A stretch of 64,000 nucleotides of DNA, from assembly GCF_013167895.1 (NCBI RefSeq), contig NZ_BLWC01000001.1, positions 1,364,001-1,428,000 on the forward strand. The letters are read 5' to 3'. This DNA comes from Streptomyces fulvorobeus. GTDB lineage: Bacteria > Actinomycetota > Actinomycetes > Streptomycetales > Streptomycetaceae. The notes under the pieces were generated by a model, which saw nothing but the letters and a program-made list of their open reading frames with translations, was not told the DNA's origin and ran no database searches. Both the position numbers and the translations under genes were made by a program. Below, one piece after another: positions 29,182-38,775 of the stretch; within the stretch, counting starts at the first letter, position 1; each line of letters opens with the position of its first letter.

Positions 29182-29769
29182 CTACGGGGTGCCGGGGGCG
29201 TAGCGGCTCACCGGTGCGAGGGTGACGACCAGGGCGGAGCCCATCGTCCTGAGCACGCCCGGGGACCCGTCCGTGGACAGGACCGCGTCGTAGCGGTCCA
29301 GCTCGATCCCGGTGCCGTCCACGGCCGCGCCGTCCTCCAGGGCCAGGGCGAGGACCGCGCCGCCGGCCGGTGGCATCAGCAGGACCGTGCCGCGGACGAC
29401 CGCGGTCGCCGCCCGCGTACGGGATCGGCGGTACATCACGTTGACGTTGACGACCGGGCCGCCGAGGAGGTGGCCGACGGTCTCCCGGTCGCCGGGGAAG
29501 TCGTACGGCCAGAGGGGCTCGTCCACGATGTGGTGTTCCCCGCCCACCAGCAGGTCCATGCCCTCGCCCCCGACGACGGTCAGGGTGCGGTCGACCCCCG
29601 GGAAAACGGAGAAGGGCCCGTCATCGGCGACGTCCGCCAGGCTGATCCGCCAGTCGAAGGCATCCGAGCCGGCGTCCTCGGGCCATACGGCGATCTCCCG
29701 GGTGACTCCCCCGCCGTTCCTCCAGGGCACGGGCGGGCGGCCGGCCGCCCGCAGTACACGCGGCGTCAT
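29182..29769 (-). CDS. HutD/Ves-family cupin-like protein
   Basis: This 195-residue protein matches the HutD family, with VPWRNGGGVTREIAVWP near the N-terminus and FDWRISLADVADDGPFS next. The family has a double-cupin-like fold. It is often linked to histidine utilisation but has no proven activity. No hut genes are adjacent. The ATG overlaps the stop of the small upstream gene (ATGA), so the two are probably translated together. Confidence 0.85.
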   Translation of the reverse strand: MTPRVLRAAGRPPVPWRNGGGVTREIAVWPEDAGSDAFDWRISLADVADDGPFSVFPGVDRTLTVVGGEGMDLLVGGEHHIVDEPLWPYDFPGDRETVGHLLGGPVVNVNVMYRRSRTRAATAVVRGTVLLMPPAGGAVLALALEDGAAVDGTGIELDRYDAVLSTDGSPGVLRTMGSALVVTLAPVSRYAPGTP

Positions 29770-30020
29770 CGGACGCTCCCCCGCGCCGTGGCCGCCGTCA
29801 GCCAGTGCGGGAACTCTCCGGCAAGCCGGTCGTACGGTTCCGCGTCGGGCACCTGCCGCGGATCGTCTCCCGCGCGGAAGGAGCCCGCGTTGTCCACCGG
29901 GCGCCTGGCGGGTACGGCGGGGTCGTCGAGTGCGCGCAGGGAGTCGAACCGGGAGCTCCGCTTGTTGCCGGAGCCGATGGACCGCATGGCCGGGCCTGGG
30001 GGTGTGGGCGGGCCGGTCAT
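29766..30020 (-). CDS. Small hypothetical protein coupled to the HutD gene
   Basis: This 84-residue frame starts at an ATG preceded by GGAG and ends overlapping the HutD start. The product is hydrophilic and rich in Pro, Arg and Asp, with no domain I recognise. The overlap and ribosome site support a real gene. A longer start at 30065 is possible. Confidence 0.5.
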   Translation of the reverse strand: MTGPPTPPGPAMRSIGSGNKRSSRFDSLRALDDPAVPARRPVDNAGSFRAGDDPRQVPDAEPYDRLAGEFPHWLTAATARGSVR

Positions 30021-30221
30021 GGCGGTCTCCGTTCTGCGGTCTGCCGACGTCTGAGAGTAGGTCACGCCGGGACCCCCGCTCCGCCCGGCCGCCTCGCTGC
30101 CGCACGGTGCCCGACGCCCCCGGGACGCGCCACGGCGCCCACCAGAGTCCGGTCGGGGACAGGGCAGGCGCCGCGTTCAGTTCCGTACGCCGTTGTACGG
30201 GACGTCTTTTGTGTGCCGCGA

Positions 30222-31682
30222 TCAGACCGTCAGTGAACGGTCCGTCGGGCGGATCGGGGCCGGCAGTGCGCTGGTCCCGGTCAGGTACCGGTCCACACCG
30301 CGTGCCGCGGAGCGGCCCTCGGCGATGGCCCAGACGATCAGTGACTGGCCTCGGCCCGCGTCTCCGGCGACGAACACGCCGTCGACGTTGGTCGCGTACT
30401 CCCCGTCCCGTGCCACGTTACCCCGCTCGTCGAGGTCGAGGCCGAACTGGTGGACGAGGCCGTTGGCCTGGTCGGTTCCGGTGAAGCCCATGGCCAGGGT
30501 GACGAGCTGGGCGGGGATGCGCCGCTCGGTCCCGGGCTTCTGCTCCAGCTTACCGCCCTTGAACTCCACCTCGACCAGGTGGAGTGCCTGGACGTCGCCG
30601 TTCTCGTCGCCCTCGAAGTGGGTGGTCGAGACGGAGTAGACCCGCTCGCCGCCCTCCTCGTGCGCGGAGGTGACCTTGTAGAGCATCGGGAAGGTCGGCC
30701 ACGGCTGGTTGGCGTTCCGGTCCTCGCCCGGCTTCGGCATGATCTCCAGCTGGGTGACGGAGGCCGCGCCCTGCCGGTGGGCGGTGCCGACGCAGTCGGC
30801 GCCGGTGTCGCCGCCGCCGATGACGACGACGTGCTTGCCCTCGGCGGAGATCGGGGAGACCGTCAGGTCGCCCTCCCGCACCTTGTTGGCGAGCGGCAGG
30901 TACTCCATCGCGAAGTGCACGCCGTTCAGCTCACGGCCCGGGACGGGCAGGTCGCGGGAGACGGTGGCGCCCGCGGCGATGACGACCGAGTCGTAGCGGC
31001 GCCGGAGCTTGGCGGCGTCGATGTCCTTGCCGATCTCCACCTCCGTACGGAACTTGGTGCCTTCCGCGCGCATCTGCTCGATGCGGCGGTTGATGTGCGA
31101 CTTCTCCATCTTGAACTCGGGGATGCCGTAACGGAGCAGGCCGCCGATGCGGTCGGCGCGCTCGTAGACGACGACCGTGTGGCCGGCCCGGGTCAGCTGC
31201 TGGGCGGCGGCCAGACCGGCGGGGCCTGAGCCGATGACGGCCACGGTCTTGCCGGAGAGGCGCTCGGGCGGCTGCGGGGTGACGTCGCCCCGGTCCCACG
31301 CCTTGTCGATGATGGAGACCTCGACGTTCTTGATGGTGACGGCCGGCTGGTTGATGCCGAGCACACACGCCGACTCGCACGGAGCGGGGCACAGGCGGCC
31401 CGTGAACTCCGGGAAGTTGTTCGTGGCGTGGAGGCGCTCGGACGCGGCCGTCCAGTCCTCGCGGTAGGCGTAGTCGTTCCACTCGGGGATGAGGTTTCCG
31501 AGCGGGCAGCCGTTGTGGCAGAACGGGATGCCGCAGTCCATGCAGCGGCCGGCCTGCTTGCTGATGATCGGGAGCAGCGAGCCCGGAACGTAGACCTCGT
31601 TCCAGTCCTTGAGCCGTTCGCCGACGGGGCGGGTCTCGGCGACCTCGCGGCCGGTGGTCAGGAAGCCCTTGGGGTCAGCCAT
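30222..31682 (-). CDS. gltD: Glutamate synthase small subunit
   Basis: This 486-residue NADPH-dependent subunit passes electrons to GltB for glutamate formation from glutamine and 2-oxoglutarate. The N-terminal cysteine clusters [17 protein letters not shown] and [12 protein letters not shown] bind 4Fe-4S centres. FAD binds at [15 protein letters not shown] and NADPH at [13 protein letters not shown]. Its ATG lies inside the end of gltB (8-bp overlap), so the two are coupled. The 200-bp gap upstream of its stop side holds only a weak 6-bp hairpin (30183-30200). Confidence 0.97.
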   Translation of the reverse strand: MADPKGFLTTGREVAETRPVGERLKDWNEVYVPGSLLPIISKQAGRCMDCGIPFCHNGCPLGNLIPEWNDYAYREDWTAASERLHATNNFPEFTGRLCPAPCESACVLGINQPAVTIKNVEVSIIDKAWDRGDVTPQPPERLSGKTVAVIGSGPAGLAAAQQLTRAGHTVVVYERADRIGGLLRYGIPEFKMEKSHINRRIEQMRAEGTKFRTEVEIGKDIDAAKLRRRYDSVVIAAGATVSRDLPVPGRELNGVHFAMEYLPLANKVREGDLTVSPISAEGKHVVVIGGGDTGADCVGTAHRQGAASVTQLEIMPKPGEDRNANQPWPTFPMLYKVTSAHEEGGERVYSVSTTHFEGDENGDVQALHLVEVEFKGGKLEQKPGTERRIPAQLVTLAMGFTGTDQANGLVHQFGLDLDERGNVARDGEYATNVDGVFVAGDAGRGQSLIVWAIAEGRSAARGVDRYLTGTSALPAPIRPTDRSLTV

Positions 31683-34600
31683 TGGTCGCCGCCTCCATCA
31701 TCTTCTCGGTGGTCTCCTGCTCGGAGAGACCGGCGAGCTCGGCGGCGTCCTTGGCGGCGAGCACTGCCTTGTAGGCGGACGGGATGATCTTGCTGAACCT
31801 GGAGGCACCGCCGTCGGAGCGGTCCCACTCGGCGAGCAGCTTCTCGGCGACCGTGGAACCGGTCTCCTCCTGGTGGCGGCGCACCACGTCGTGCAGCCAC
31901 TGCTTGTCGGTGTCGTCGAGTGTCTCGATGGCGCCGAGGTTGCCGATGTTGACGTTGTCGCGGTCCAGGTCGATGACGTACGCGACGCCGCCGGACATGC
32001 CCGCGGCGAAGTTGCGTCCGGTCTCGCCGAGCACGACGGCGTAACCACCGGTCATGTACTCGCAGCCGTGGTCGCCCACGCCCTCGGAGACGACCGTCGC
32101 GCCGGAGTTGCGGACGCAGAACCGCTCCCCGGTCCGGCCGCGCAGGAACAGTTCGCCGCTGGTCGCACCGTAGGCGATGGTGTTGCCCGCGATGGTGGAG
32201 TACTCGGCGAGGTGGTCGGCGCCGCGGTCCGGGCGGACGATGACGCGCCCGCCGGAGAGGCCCTTGCCGACGTAGTCGTTGGCGTCGCCCTCAAGGCGCA
32301 GCGTGACGCCGCGGGGGACGAAGGCGCCGAAGGACTGGCCGGCGGAACCGGTGAAGGTCACGTCGATGGTGTTCTCGGGCAGGCCCGCACCGCCGAACTT
32401 CTTGGTGACCTCGTGGCCGAGCATGGTGCCGACCGTCCGGTTGATGTTGCGGATGGCGATCTGCGCCCGGACGGGCTGGGCCGCTTCGGCGCTCTCGGCA
32501 CCGAGCGCGTCGGCGGCGAGCTTGATCAGTTCGTTGTCGAGTGCCTTGGTGAGGCCGTGGTCCTGCTCGACGACCTGGTGGCGGACCGCGCCCTCGGGCA
32601 GTGCCGGCACGTGGAAGAGGGGCTTGAGGTCGAGGCCCTGCGCCTTCCAGTGGGTGACGGCCCGGTCGGTGTCGAGGAGTTCGGCGTGGCCGACTGCCTC
32701 CTCGATCGAACGGAAGCCGAGCTCGGCGAGGATCTCGCGGACCTCCTCGGCGATGAACTCGAAGAAGTTGACGATGTACTCGGCTTTGCCGGAGAACCGC
32801 TCGCGCAGGACGGGGTTCTGGGTGGCGATGCCGACCGGACAGGTGTCCAGGTGGCAGACGCGCATCATGACGCAGCCGGAGACGACGAGCGGCGCGGTCG
32901 CGAAGCCGAACTCCTCGGCGCCCAGCAGCGCGGCGATGACGACGTCGCGGCCGGTCTTGAGCTGTCCGTCGGTCTGGACGACGATGCGGTCGCGCAGGCC
33001 GTTGAGGAGAAGGGTCTGCTGGGTCTCGGCGAGGCCGAGCTCCCAGGGGCCGCCCGCGTGCTTGAGCGAGGTGAGCGGGGAGGCGCCCGTGCCGCCGTCG
33101 TGGCCGGAGATGAGGACGACGTCCGCGTGTGCCTTGGAGACACCAGCGGCGACCGTGCCGACACCGACCTCGGAGACCAGCTTCACGTGGATGCGGGCCG
33201 CCGGGTTGGCGTTCTTGAGGTCGTGGATCAGCTGGGCCAGGTCCTCGATGGAGTAGATGTCGTGGTGCGGCGGCGGGGAGATCAGGCCGACGCCCGGGGT
33301 GGAGTGCCGGGTCCTGGCGACCCACGGGTAGACCTTGTGGCCGGGCAGCTGGCCGCCCTCGCCTGGCTTGGCGCCCTGCGCCATCTTGATCTGGATGTCG
33401 TCCGCGTTGACCAGGTACTCGCTGGTCACTCCGAAGCGGCCGGAGGCGACCTGCTTGATGGAGGAGCGGCGTGCCGGGTCGTACAGGCGGTCCGCGTCCT
33501 CGCCGCCCTCACCGGTGTTGGACTTGCCGCCCAGCTGGTTCATGGCGATGGCGAGGGTCTCGTGCGCCTCGCCGGAGATCGAGCCGTAGGACATGGCTCC
33601 GGTCGAGAAGCGCTTGACGATCTCGGAGACGGGCTCGACCTCGTCGACCGGGACCGGCTCGCGGCCCGGTGCGAAGTTGAACAGGCCGCGGAGCGTCATG
33701 AGGCGCTCGGACTGCTCGTTCACCCGGCCCGTGTACTGCTTGAAGATGTCGTACCGGCGGTTGCGGGTGGCGTGCTGGAGGCGGAAGACCGTCTCCGGGT
33801 CGAACAGGTGGGGTTCGCCCTCCCGGCGCCACTGGTACTCGCCGCCGATCTCCAGCGCGCGGTGCGAGGCCGCGATGCCGGAGGCGGGGTACGCCTTGGT
33901 GTGCCGGGCGGCGACCTCCTTGGCGACGACCTCCAGGCCGGCGCCGCCGATCTTGGTCGCGGTGCCGTTGAAGTACTTCGCGACGAACGCCTCGTCCAGG
34001 CCGACGGCCTCGAAGACCTGGGCGCCGCGGTAGGAGGCGACGGTCGAGATGCCCATCTTGGACATGACCTTCAGGACGCCCTTGCCGAGCGCGTAGATCA
34101 GGTTCCGGATGGCCTGCTCGGCCTCGATGCCCTCGATGAACGTACCGGCGCGGCCGAGGTCCTCGACGGACTCCATCGCCAGGTACGGGTTGACCGCGGC
34201 GGCGCCGTAACCGATCAGGAGGGCGACGTGGTGGACCTCGCGGACGTCGCCGGCCTCGACCAGCAGCCCCACCTGGGTGCGCTGCTTGGTGCGGATGAGG
34301 TGGTGGTGGACGGCCGAGGTGAGGAGCAGGGAGGGGATCGGCGCGTGTTCGGCGTCGGAGTGCCGGTCGGAGAGGACGACCAGGCGGGCGCCGCTCTCTA
34401 TGGCGGCGTCGACCTCGTTGCAGATCGCCTCGATCCGGGCGGCGAGGGCGTCGCCGCCGCCGCTGACCCGGTAGAGCCCGGAGAGCGTGGCCGCCTTCAG
34501 GCCCGGCATGTCGCCGTCCGCGTTGATGTGGATGAGCTTGGCCAGCTCGTCGTTGTCGATCACCGGGAAGGGCAGCGCGACGCTGCGGCACGCGGCGGCG

Positions 34601-36243
34601 GTCGGCTCCAGGAGGTTGCCCTGCGGGCCGAGCGTGGAGCGCAGCGAGGTGACGAGCTCCTCGCGGATGGCGTCCAGCGGCGGGTTGGTGACCTGGGCGA
34701 AGAGCTGGGTGAAGTAGTCGAAGAGCAGCCGGGGGCGCTCGGAGAGGGCGGCGATCGGCGAGTCCGTGCCCATGGAGCCGAGCGGTTCGCCCGCGGTGCG
34801 GGCCATCGGCGCGAGGATGACGCGGAGCTCTTCCTCGGTGTAGCCGAAGGTCTGCTGGCGGCGGGTGACCGAGGCGTGGGTGTGCACGATGTGCTCGCGC
34901 TCGGGGAGGTCGGAGAGCTCGATCTCGCCGGTCTCCAGCCACTCCTGGTAGGGCTGCTCGGCGGCGAGGGACGCCTTGATCTCGTCGTCCTCGACGATGC
35001 GGTGCTCGGCGGTGTCGACGAGGAACATCTTGCCGGGCTGGAGGCGGCCCTTGCGGACGACCTTGGCGGGGTCGATGTCCAGGACGCCGACCTCGGAGGA
35101 GAGGACGACGAGGCCGTCGTCGGTGACCCAGTAGCGGCCGGGGCGCAGACCGTTGCGGTCGAGGACCGCGCCGACCTGGGTGCCGTCGGTGAAGGTGACG
35201 CAGGCCGGACCGTCCCAGGGCTCCATCATCGTGGCGTGGTACTGGTAGAAGGCGCGGCGTGCGGGCTCCATCGAGGCGTGGTTCTCCCATGCCTCGGGGA
35301 CCATCATCAGCACCGAGTGCGGCAGCGAGCGGCCGCCGAGGTGGAGCAGTTCCAGGACCTCGTCGAAGGAGGCCGAGTCGGAGGCGTCCGGGGTGCAGAC
35401 GGGGAAGATCCGGTCCAGGGTCTCGCCGCTGAAGAGGCTGGAGGCGAGCTGGGACTCGCGGGCCTTCATCCAGTTGCGGTTGCCCTTGACGGTGTTGATC
35501 TCGCCGTTGTGCGCGACGAAGCGGTAGGGGTGTGCGAGCGGCCAGCTCGGGAAGGTGTTGGTGGAGAAGCGCGAGTGGACGAGCGCGACGGCGGTGGCGA
35601 AGCGGCGGTCGGAGAGGTCCGGGAAGAACGGCTCCAGCTGGCCGGTGGTGAGCATGCCCTTGTAGACGATCGTGCGCGCGGAGAGCGAGGGGAAGTAGAC
35701 CCCGGCCTCGCGCTCGGCGCGCTTGCGCAGCACGAACGCCTTGCGGTCGAGGACGACACCTGTGCTCGTGCCGTCGGCGACGAAGAGCTGGCGGAACTCG
35801 GGCATGGTGAAGCGGGCCCCGTTGCCCAGGAGGTCCGGGGCGACCGGGACGTGGCGCCAGCCCAGGACCGTGAGGCCCTCTTCGGCGGCGATCTCCTCGA
35901 TCGTGCGGACGGATTCGGAGGAGTCGTCCGCGGGCAGGAAGGCGATTCCGACGGCGTAGGAGCCGGCCTCGGGGAGGTCGAAGGTGACCTCATCGCGCAG
36001 GAAGGCGTCCGGGACCTGGAGCAGGATGCCGGCGCCGTCACCGGAGTCGGGCTCGGAACCTGTGGCGCCGCGGTGTTCGAGGTTGCGCAGTACGGTCAGC
36101 GCCTGCTCGACCAGCTCATGGCTGGCCACACCGGTCAGAGTGGCCACGAACCCGACGCCACAGGCGTCGTGCTCGTTACGGGGGTCGTACATCCCCTGCT
36201 GGGCGGGGCGACCGTCCATGGGCGACCAGGCGTGGATGCGCAT
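31675..36243 (-). CDS. gltB: Glutamate synthase large subunit
   Basis: This 1522-residue amidotransferase and synthase subunit starts at an ATG preceded by GGGAGAG. The N-terminal glutaminase nucleophile is Cys28 (HDACGVGF), so a 27-residue propeptide must be removed. The FMN-binding synthase domain contains [13 protein letters not shown] and the 3Fe-4S motif C-x5-C-x4-C in [15 protein letters not shown]. The GXGXG beta-helix domain is C-terminal. The length is typical. It heads the gltBD operon, and its upstream region holds GlnR-like elements. Confidence 0.98.
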   Translation of the reverse strand: MRIHAWSPMDGRPAQQGMYDPRNEHDACGVGFVATLTGVASHELVEQALTVLRNLEHRGATGSEPDSGDGAGILLQVPDAFLRDEVTFDLPEAGSYAVGIAFLPADDSSESVRTIEEIAAEEGLTVLGWRHVPVAPDLLGNGARFTMPEFRQLFVADGTSTGVVLDRKAFVLRKRAEREAGVYFPSLSARTIVYKGMLTTGQLEPFFPDLSDRRFATAVALVHSRFSTNTFPSWPLAHPYRFVAHNGEINTVKGNRNWMKARESQLASSLFSGETLDRIFPVCTPDASDSASFDEVLELLHLGGRSLPHSVLMMVPEAWENHASMEPARRAFYQYHATMMEPWDGPACVTFTDGTQVGAVLDRNGLRPGRYWVTDDGLVVLSSEVGVLDIDPAKVVRKGRLQPGKMFLVDTAEHRIVEDDEIKASLAAEQPYQEWLETGEIELSDLPEREHIVHTHASVTRRQQTFGYTEEELRVILAPMARTAGEPLGSMGTDSPIAALSERPRLLFDYFTQLFAQVTNPPLDAIREELVTSLRSTLGPQGNLLEPTAAACRSVALPFPVIDNDELAKLIHINADGDMPGLKAATLSGLYRVSGGGDALAARIEAICNEVDAAIESGARLVVLSDRHSDAEHAPIPSLLLTSAVHHHLIRTKQRTQVGLLVEAGDVREVHHVALLIGYGAAAVNPYLAMESVEDLGRAGTFIEGIEAEQAIRNLIYALGKGVLKVMSKMGISTVASYRGAQVFEAVGLDEAFVAKYFNGTATKIGGAGLEVVAKEVAARHTKAYPASGIAASHRALEIGGEYQWRREGEPHLFDPETVFRLQHATRNRRYDIFKQYTGRVNEQSERLMTLRGLFNFAPGREPVPVDEVEPVSEIVKRFSTGAMSYGSISGEAHETLAIAMNQLGGKSNTGEGGEDADRLYDPARRSSIKQVASGRFGVTSEYLVNADDIQIKMAQGAKPGEGGQLPGHKVYPWVARTRHSTPGVGLISPPPHHDIYSIEDLAQLIHDLKNANPAARIHVKLVSEVGVGTVAAGVSKAHADVVLISGHDGGTGASPLTSLKHAGGPWELGLAETQQTLLLNGLRDRIVVQTDGQLKTGRDVVIAALLGAEEFGFATAPLVVSGCVMMRVCHLDTCPVGIATQNPVLRERFSGKAEYIVNFFEFIAEEVREILAELGFRSIEEAVGHAELLDTDRAVTHWKAQGLDLKPLFHVPALPEGAVRHQVVEQDHGLTKALDNELIKLAADALGAESAEAAQPVRAQIAIRNINRTVGTMLGHEVTKKFGGAGLPENTIDVTFTGSAGQSFGAFVPRGVTLRLEGDANDYVGKGLSGGRVIVRPDRGADHLAEYSTIAGNTIAYGATSGELFLRGRTGERFCVRNSGATVVSEGVGDHGCEYMTGGYAVVLGETGRNFAAGMSGGVAYVIDLDRDNVNIGNLGAIETLDDTDKQWLHDVVRRHQEETGSTVAEKLLAEWDRSDGGASRFSKIIPSAYKAVLAAKDAAELAGLSEQETTEKMMEAATNG

Positions 36244-36326
36244 CGGCTCTCCCGTCGTCGTCGTGGCATATGCAGTGCCGAGGGACGACGTTGGCCCTCT
36301 GCGAAATTTCGTGCAGGTTACATGAT

Positions 36327-36359
36327 GGAACGCTTCTCAAAAAGCGGAAAGTCCGTTCC
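36327..36359 (-). promoter_or_regulatory. Nested dyads in the gltB leader
   Basis: GGAACG (36327-36332) and CGTTCC (36354-36359) form a dyad over 21 bp. Inside it, CGCTT (36331-36335) pairs with AAGCG, and the two pairings share bases, so they are mutually exclusive. The element is AT-richer than its surroundings and lies 84-116 bp upstream of gltB. Confidence 0.35.
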
Positions 36360-36491
36360 AGCATGCGGACGCCACGGTGAGCGCGGCGTGGGTGGCTCGC
36401 AGTCGGGGCGCACCGCAGTCGGCCGGTACCCGGGGGAGGCCGCGGAGAGCGGGCGTCGTTGCCCACGTGTGTCTGAGCCTCTTCCCCAGTG

Positions 36492-36529
36492 GTCAGCTAA
36501 ATGAAACCGCTGGGTAACAGCTACTTACG
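36492..36529. promoter_or_regulatory. Candidate GlnR-binding box upstream of gltB
   Basis: The plus strand reads GTCAG-n6-GAAAC-n6-GTAAC-n6-TTACG. The actinomycete GlnR consensus is gTnAC-n6-GaAAC repeated with 6-bp spacing. The second and third elements match fully, the first misses one base and the fourth is poor. It lies in the 369-bp gap between gltB and the VIT1 gene, about 250 bp upstream of gltB, the only promoter expected there. Confidence 0.5.
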
Positions 36530-36612
36530 TGTAGTCCTGTATAGAGGCTGATTTTACGTCGTGGCGGCTCGTTCCGCCCAGTGAGGCGCGGCACGACGTA
36601 CGTCACACCGCC

Positions 36613-37347
36613 TCAGCCGCCGACCGCCACCCCGAAGGCCGTGCCGAGTCCGTAGGTGAGGGCCGCCGCGGTGCCGCCGAGCAGGAGCTGGCGCAGACCG
36701 CTCGACCACCAGCTGCGGGCGGTCACCCTGGCGACCACGGCTCCGCAGCCGAAGAGGCCGGTCAGGGCGAGCAGGACGGCGGGCCACAGGGCGGTGGCGC
36801 CGAGCAGGAAGGGCAGCACGGGCAGCAGCGCGCCGAGCGCGAAGGCGCCGAAGGAGGAGACCGCGGCGACCAGCGGCGACGGCAGGTCGCCCGGGTCGAT
36901 CCCGAGCTCCTCGCGGGCATGGATCTCCAGCGCCTGCTCGGGGTCCCTGGACAGCTGCCTGGCGACTTCGTGGGCCAGCCCGGGCTCGACTCCGCGGGAG
37001 GTGTAGAGCGCCGCGAGCTCCGCCAGCTCGTCCTTGGGGTGCTTGCGCAACTCCCGCCGCTCGACGTCGAGTTCGGCTTCGACGAGCTCGCGCTGCGAGG
37101 CGACGGAGGTGTACTCGCCTGCCGCCATGGAGAACGCGCCCGCGGCCAGGCCCGCCAGACCGGTGATCACGATGGTCTGCTGCGAGACGGAGCCGCCCGC
37201 CACCCCGGTCATCAGGGCGAGGTTGGAGACCAGCCCGTCCATCGCACCGAACACCGCCGGACGCAGCCAGCCACCGTTCACATCGCGGTGGGTGTGGTTG
37301 TCGCGGTGCGCCTCGTGCAGGACGGCGTCGGTCTCGATGATGGACAC
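36613..37347 (-). CDS. VIT1/CCC1-family iron/manganese transporter
   Basis: This 244-residue membrane protein has DGLVSNLALMTGVAGG and GAFSMAAGEYTSVASQ, both typical of the VIT1/CCC1 family. A charged cytoplasmic segment (about residues 75-140) separates the first two and last three membrane segments. It would move Fe2+ or Mn2+ out of the cytosol. GTG 37347 follows AAGGGAAGAG. It is divergent from the ADP-ribosylglycohydrolase operon. The 285-bp gap between them holds an 8-bp hairpin (37528-37547) and no clear promoter. Confidence 0.9.
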   Translation of the reverse strand: MSIIETDAVLHEAHRDNHTHRDVNGGWLRPAVFGAMDGLVSNLALMTGVAGGSVSQQTIVITGLAGLAAGAFSMAAGEYTSVASQRELVEAELDVERRELRKHPKDELAELAALYTSRGVEPGLAHEVARQLSRDPEQALEIHAREELGIDPGDLPSPLVAAVSSFGAFALGALLPVLPFLLGATALWPAVLLALTGLFGCGAVVARVTARSWWSSGLRQLLLGGTAAALTYGLGTAFGVAVGG

Positions 37348-37632
37348 AGCTCTTCCCTTCTCCCGAGGCAAGGGCCCTTCGTCCCCGCCCCTGCCGACAC
37401 AGTCGAAAGTACGCACGGAAAACGTCTCCCGCCAGCAAGGAAGGCCGTACTTACCTCCTCCTGGGGGCGGCTCGGAGCAGCCCTGGGCGGGGGGTCCGCC
37501 CTGTCATCCGTGTGGCCCTTTTGTCGCCCCGGGCGGCCTCGCCCGGGCCCGCGCGTGGGACAGATCGCTCAGGTGGCCGCGGGTGGCCGCACCGGTGGCG
37601 GACGGCCGGGTGACGAGGGAAGGGTCGAGGCG

Positions 37633-38775
37633 ATGGAGCTGATTGCGGGCGGTGCGGACGGGCCGCAGGGGGGTGTGGGCGCCGAGGACACCCCGGCGCG
37701 TACGGGGGCGGACGTCAGCGGGCCCGCCCGCCCCGCGCCGGTACGGGGTGAGCGGGCCCGTGGCGCGCTGCTCGGTCTGGCGGTGGGCGACGCGCTGGGC
37801 GCTCCGGCGGAGAACCTGCGCCCCTCGGAGATCCGCCGCCGCTGGGGCCGGATCGAGGGCTTCGTGAGCGAGGACCCGGCGGGCACGGACGACACGGAGT
37901 ACGCGATCTTCTCCGGGCTGCTGCTCGCCAGGCACGGCTCCGCGCTGACCGTCTCGCATGTGGAGCGCGCCTGGCACCACTGGATCGCCGATCTGGACGA
38001 GGGGCCGTTCCGGGGGGCCGGATTCAGTGAACGCGGCACCCTGGAGAATCTGCGCCGGGGTCTGGCCGCCCCGATCTCGGCACAGCACCGGCACGCCTGG
38101 AGCGACGGTCTCGCGATGCGGGCGGCGCCGTTCGGGGTCTACGCGGCGGGCCGCCCCTCGGAGGCGGCCCGGCTGGTGGCGGTGGACGGCCGGGTGAGCC
38201 ACGACGGGGAGGGCATCTACGGCGGGCAGGCGGTCGCGGCCGGGGTGGCCGCCGCGATGGTGGGGGCGGGGCCGGCGTCGGTGATCGCCGCCGCCCTGTC
38301 CGTCGTACCGATGGACTCCTGGACGGCGCGGTCGCTGCGGCGTGCGGTGTCGGCCGCGCGGCGGTCCTACTCCGACCGGCTGACGACGGAGCGCGCCGTG
38401 CGCTCCGCGGTGGTGATCGGCGGGTATCCGTGGACGGACCTGGCGCCCGAGGCGGTGGGGCTGGCCTTCGGCGCGTTCACCGCGGCGCGCGGCGACTTCC
38501 GTGCGTCGGTGCTGACGGCCGTCAACATGGGGCGCGACGCGGACACCACCGCCGCGGTGGCCGGGGCCCTCGCGGGGGCGCTGAACGGGGCGTCGGCGAT
38601 CCCCCGGGAGTGGGGCGCGGCGATCGGTCCGGTACGCGGCAGCTGCCTGCCCTCGATGCGGGGGTACCACGTGCTGGACATCGCGGAGCTGCTGACGCCG
38701 GACGAGGCGGACGGCCCGGCGCCCCCGCCCTCCGGCGCGGCCCGGCTCACCGGCGGACAGCGGGTGGCACGATGA
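37633..38775 (+). CDS. ADP-ribosylglycohydrolase-family protein 1
   Basis: This 380-residue protein has the DraG/ARH fold with a complete metal site: GLAVGDALGAP (about residues 53-63), GTDDTEYAI and the C-terminal NMGRDADTTAAVAGAL. Family members cleave N- or O-glycosidic bonds of ADP-ribose using two Mg2+ ions. The first 38 residues are probably disordered. It is the first gene of a seven-gene operon, and its stop overlaps the next start by 4 bp (ATGA). The true substrate is unknown. Confidence 0.88.
   Translation: MELIAGGADGPQGGVGAEDTPARTGADVSGPARPAPVRGERARGALLGLAVGDALGAPAENLRPSEIRRRWGRIEGFVSEDPAGTDDTEYAIFSGLLLARHGSALTVSHVERAWHHWIADLDEGPFRGAGFSERGTLENLRRGLAAPISAQHRHAWSDGLAMRAAPFGVYAAGRPSEAARLVAVDGRVSHDGEGIYGGQAVAAGVAAAMVGAGPASVIAAALSVVPMDSWTARSLRRAVSAARRSYSDRLTTERAVRSAVVIGGYPWTDLAPEAVGLAFGAFTAARGDFRASVLTAVNMGRDADTTAAVAGALAGALNGASAIPREWGAAIGPVRGSCLPSMRGYHVLDIAELLTPDEADGPAPPPSGAARLTGGQRVAR

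Noticed and set aside
31609..36504. A 1631-codon open frame opposite gltB and part of gltD
   Set aside because: Exact antisense shadow of gltB. Length alone is not evidence in DNA of this composition, and gltB is certain.
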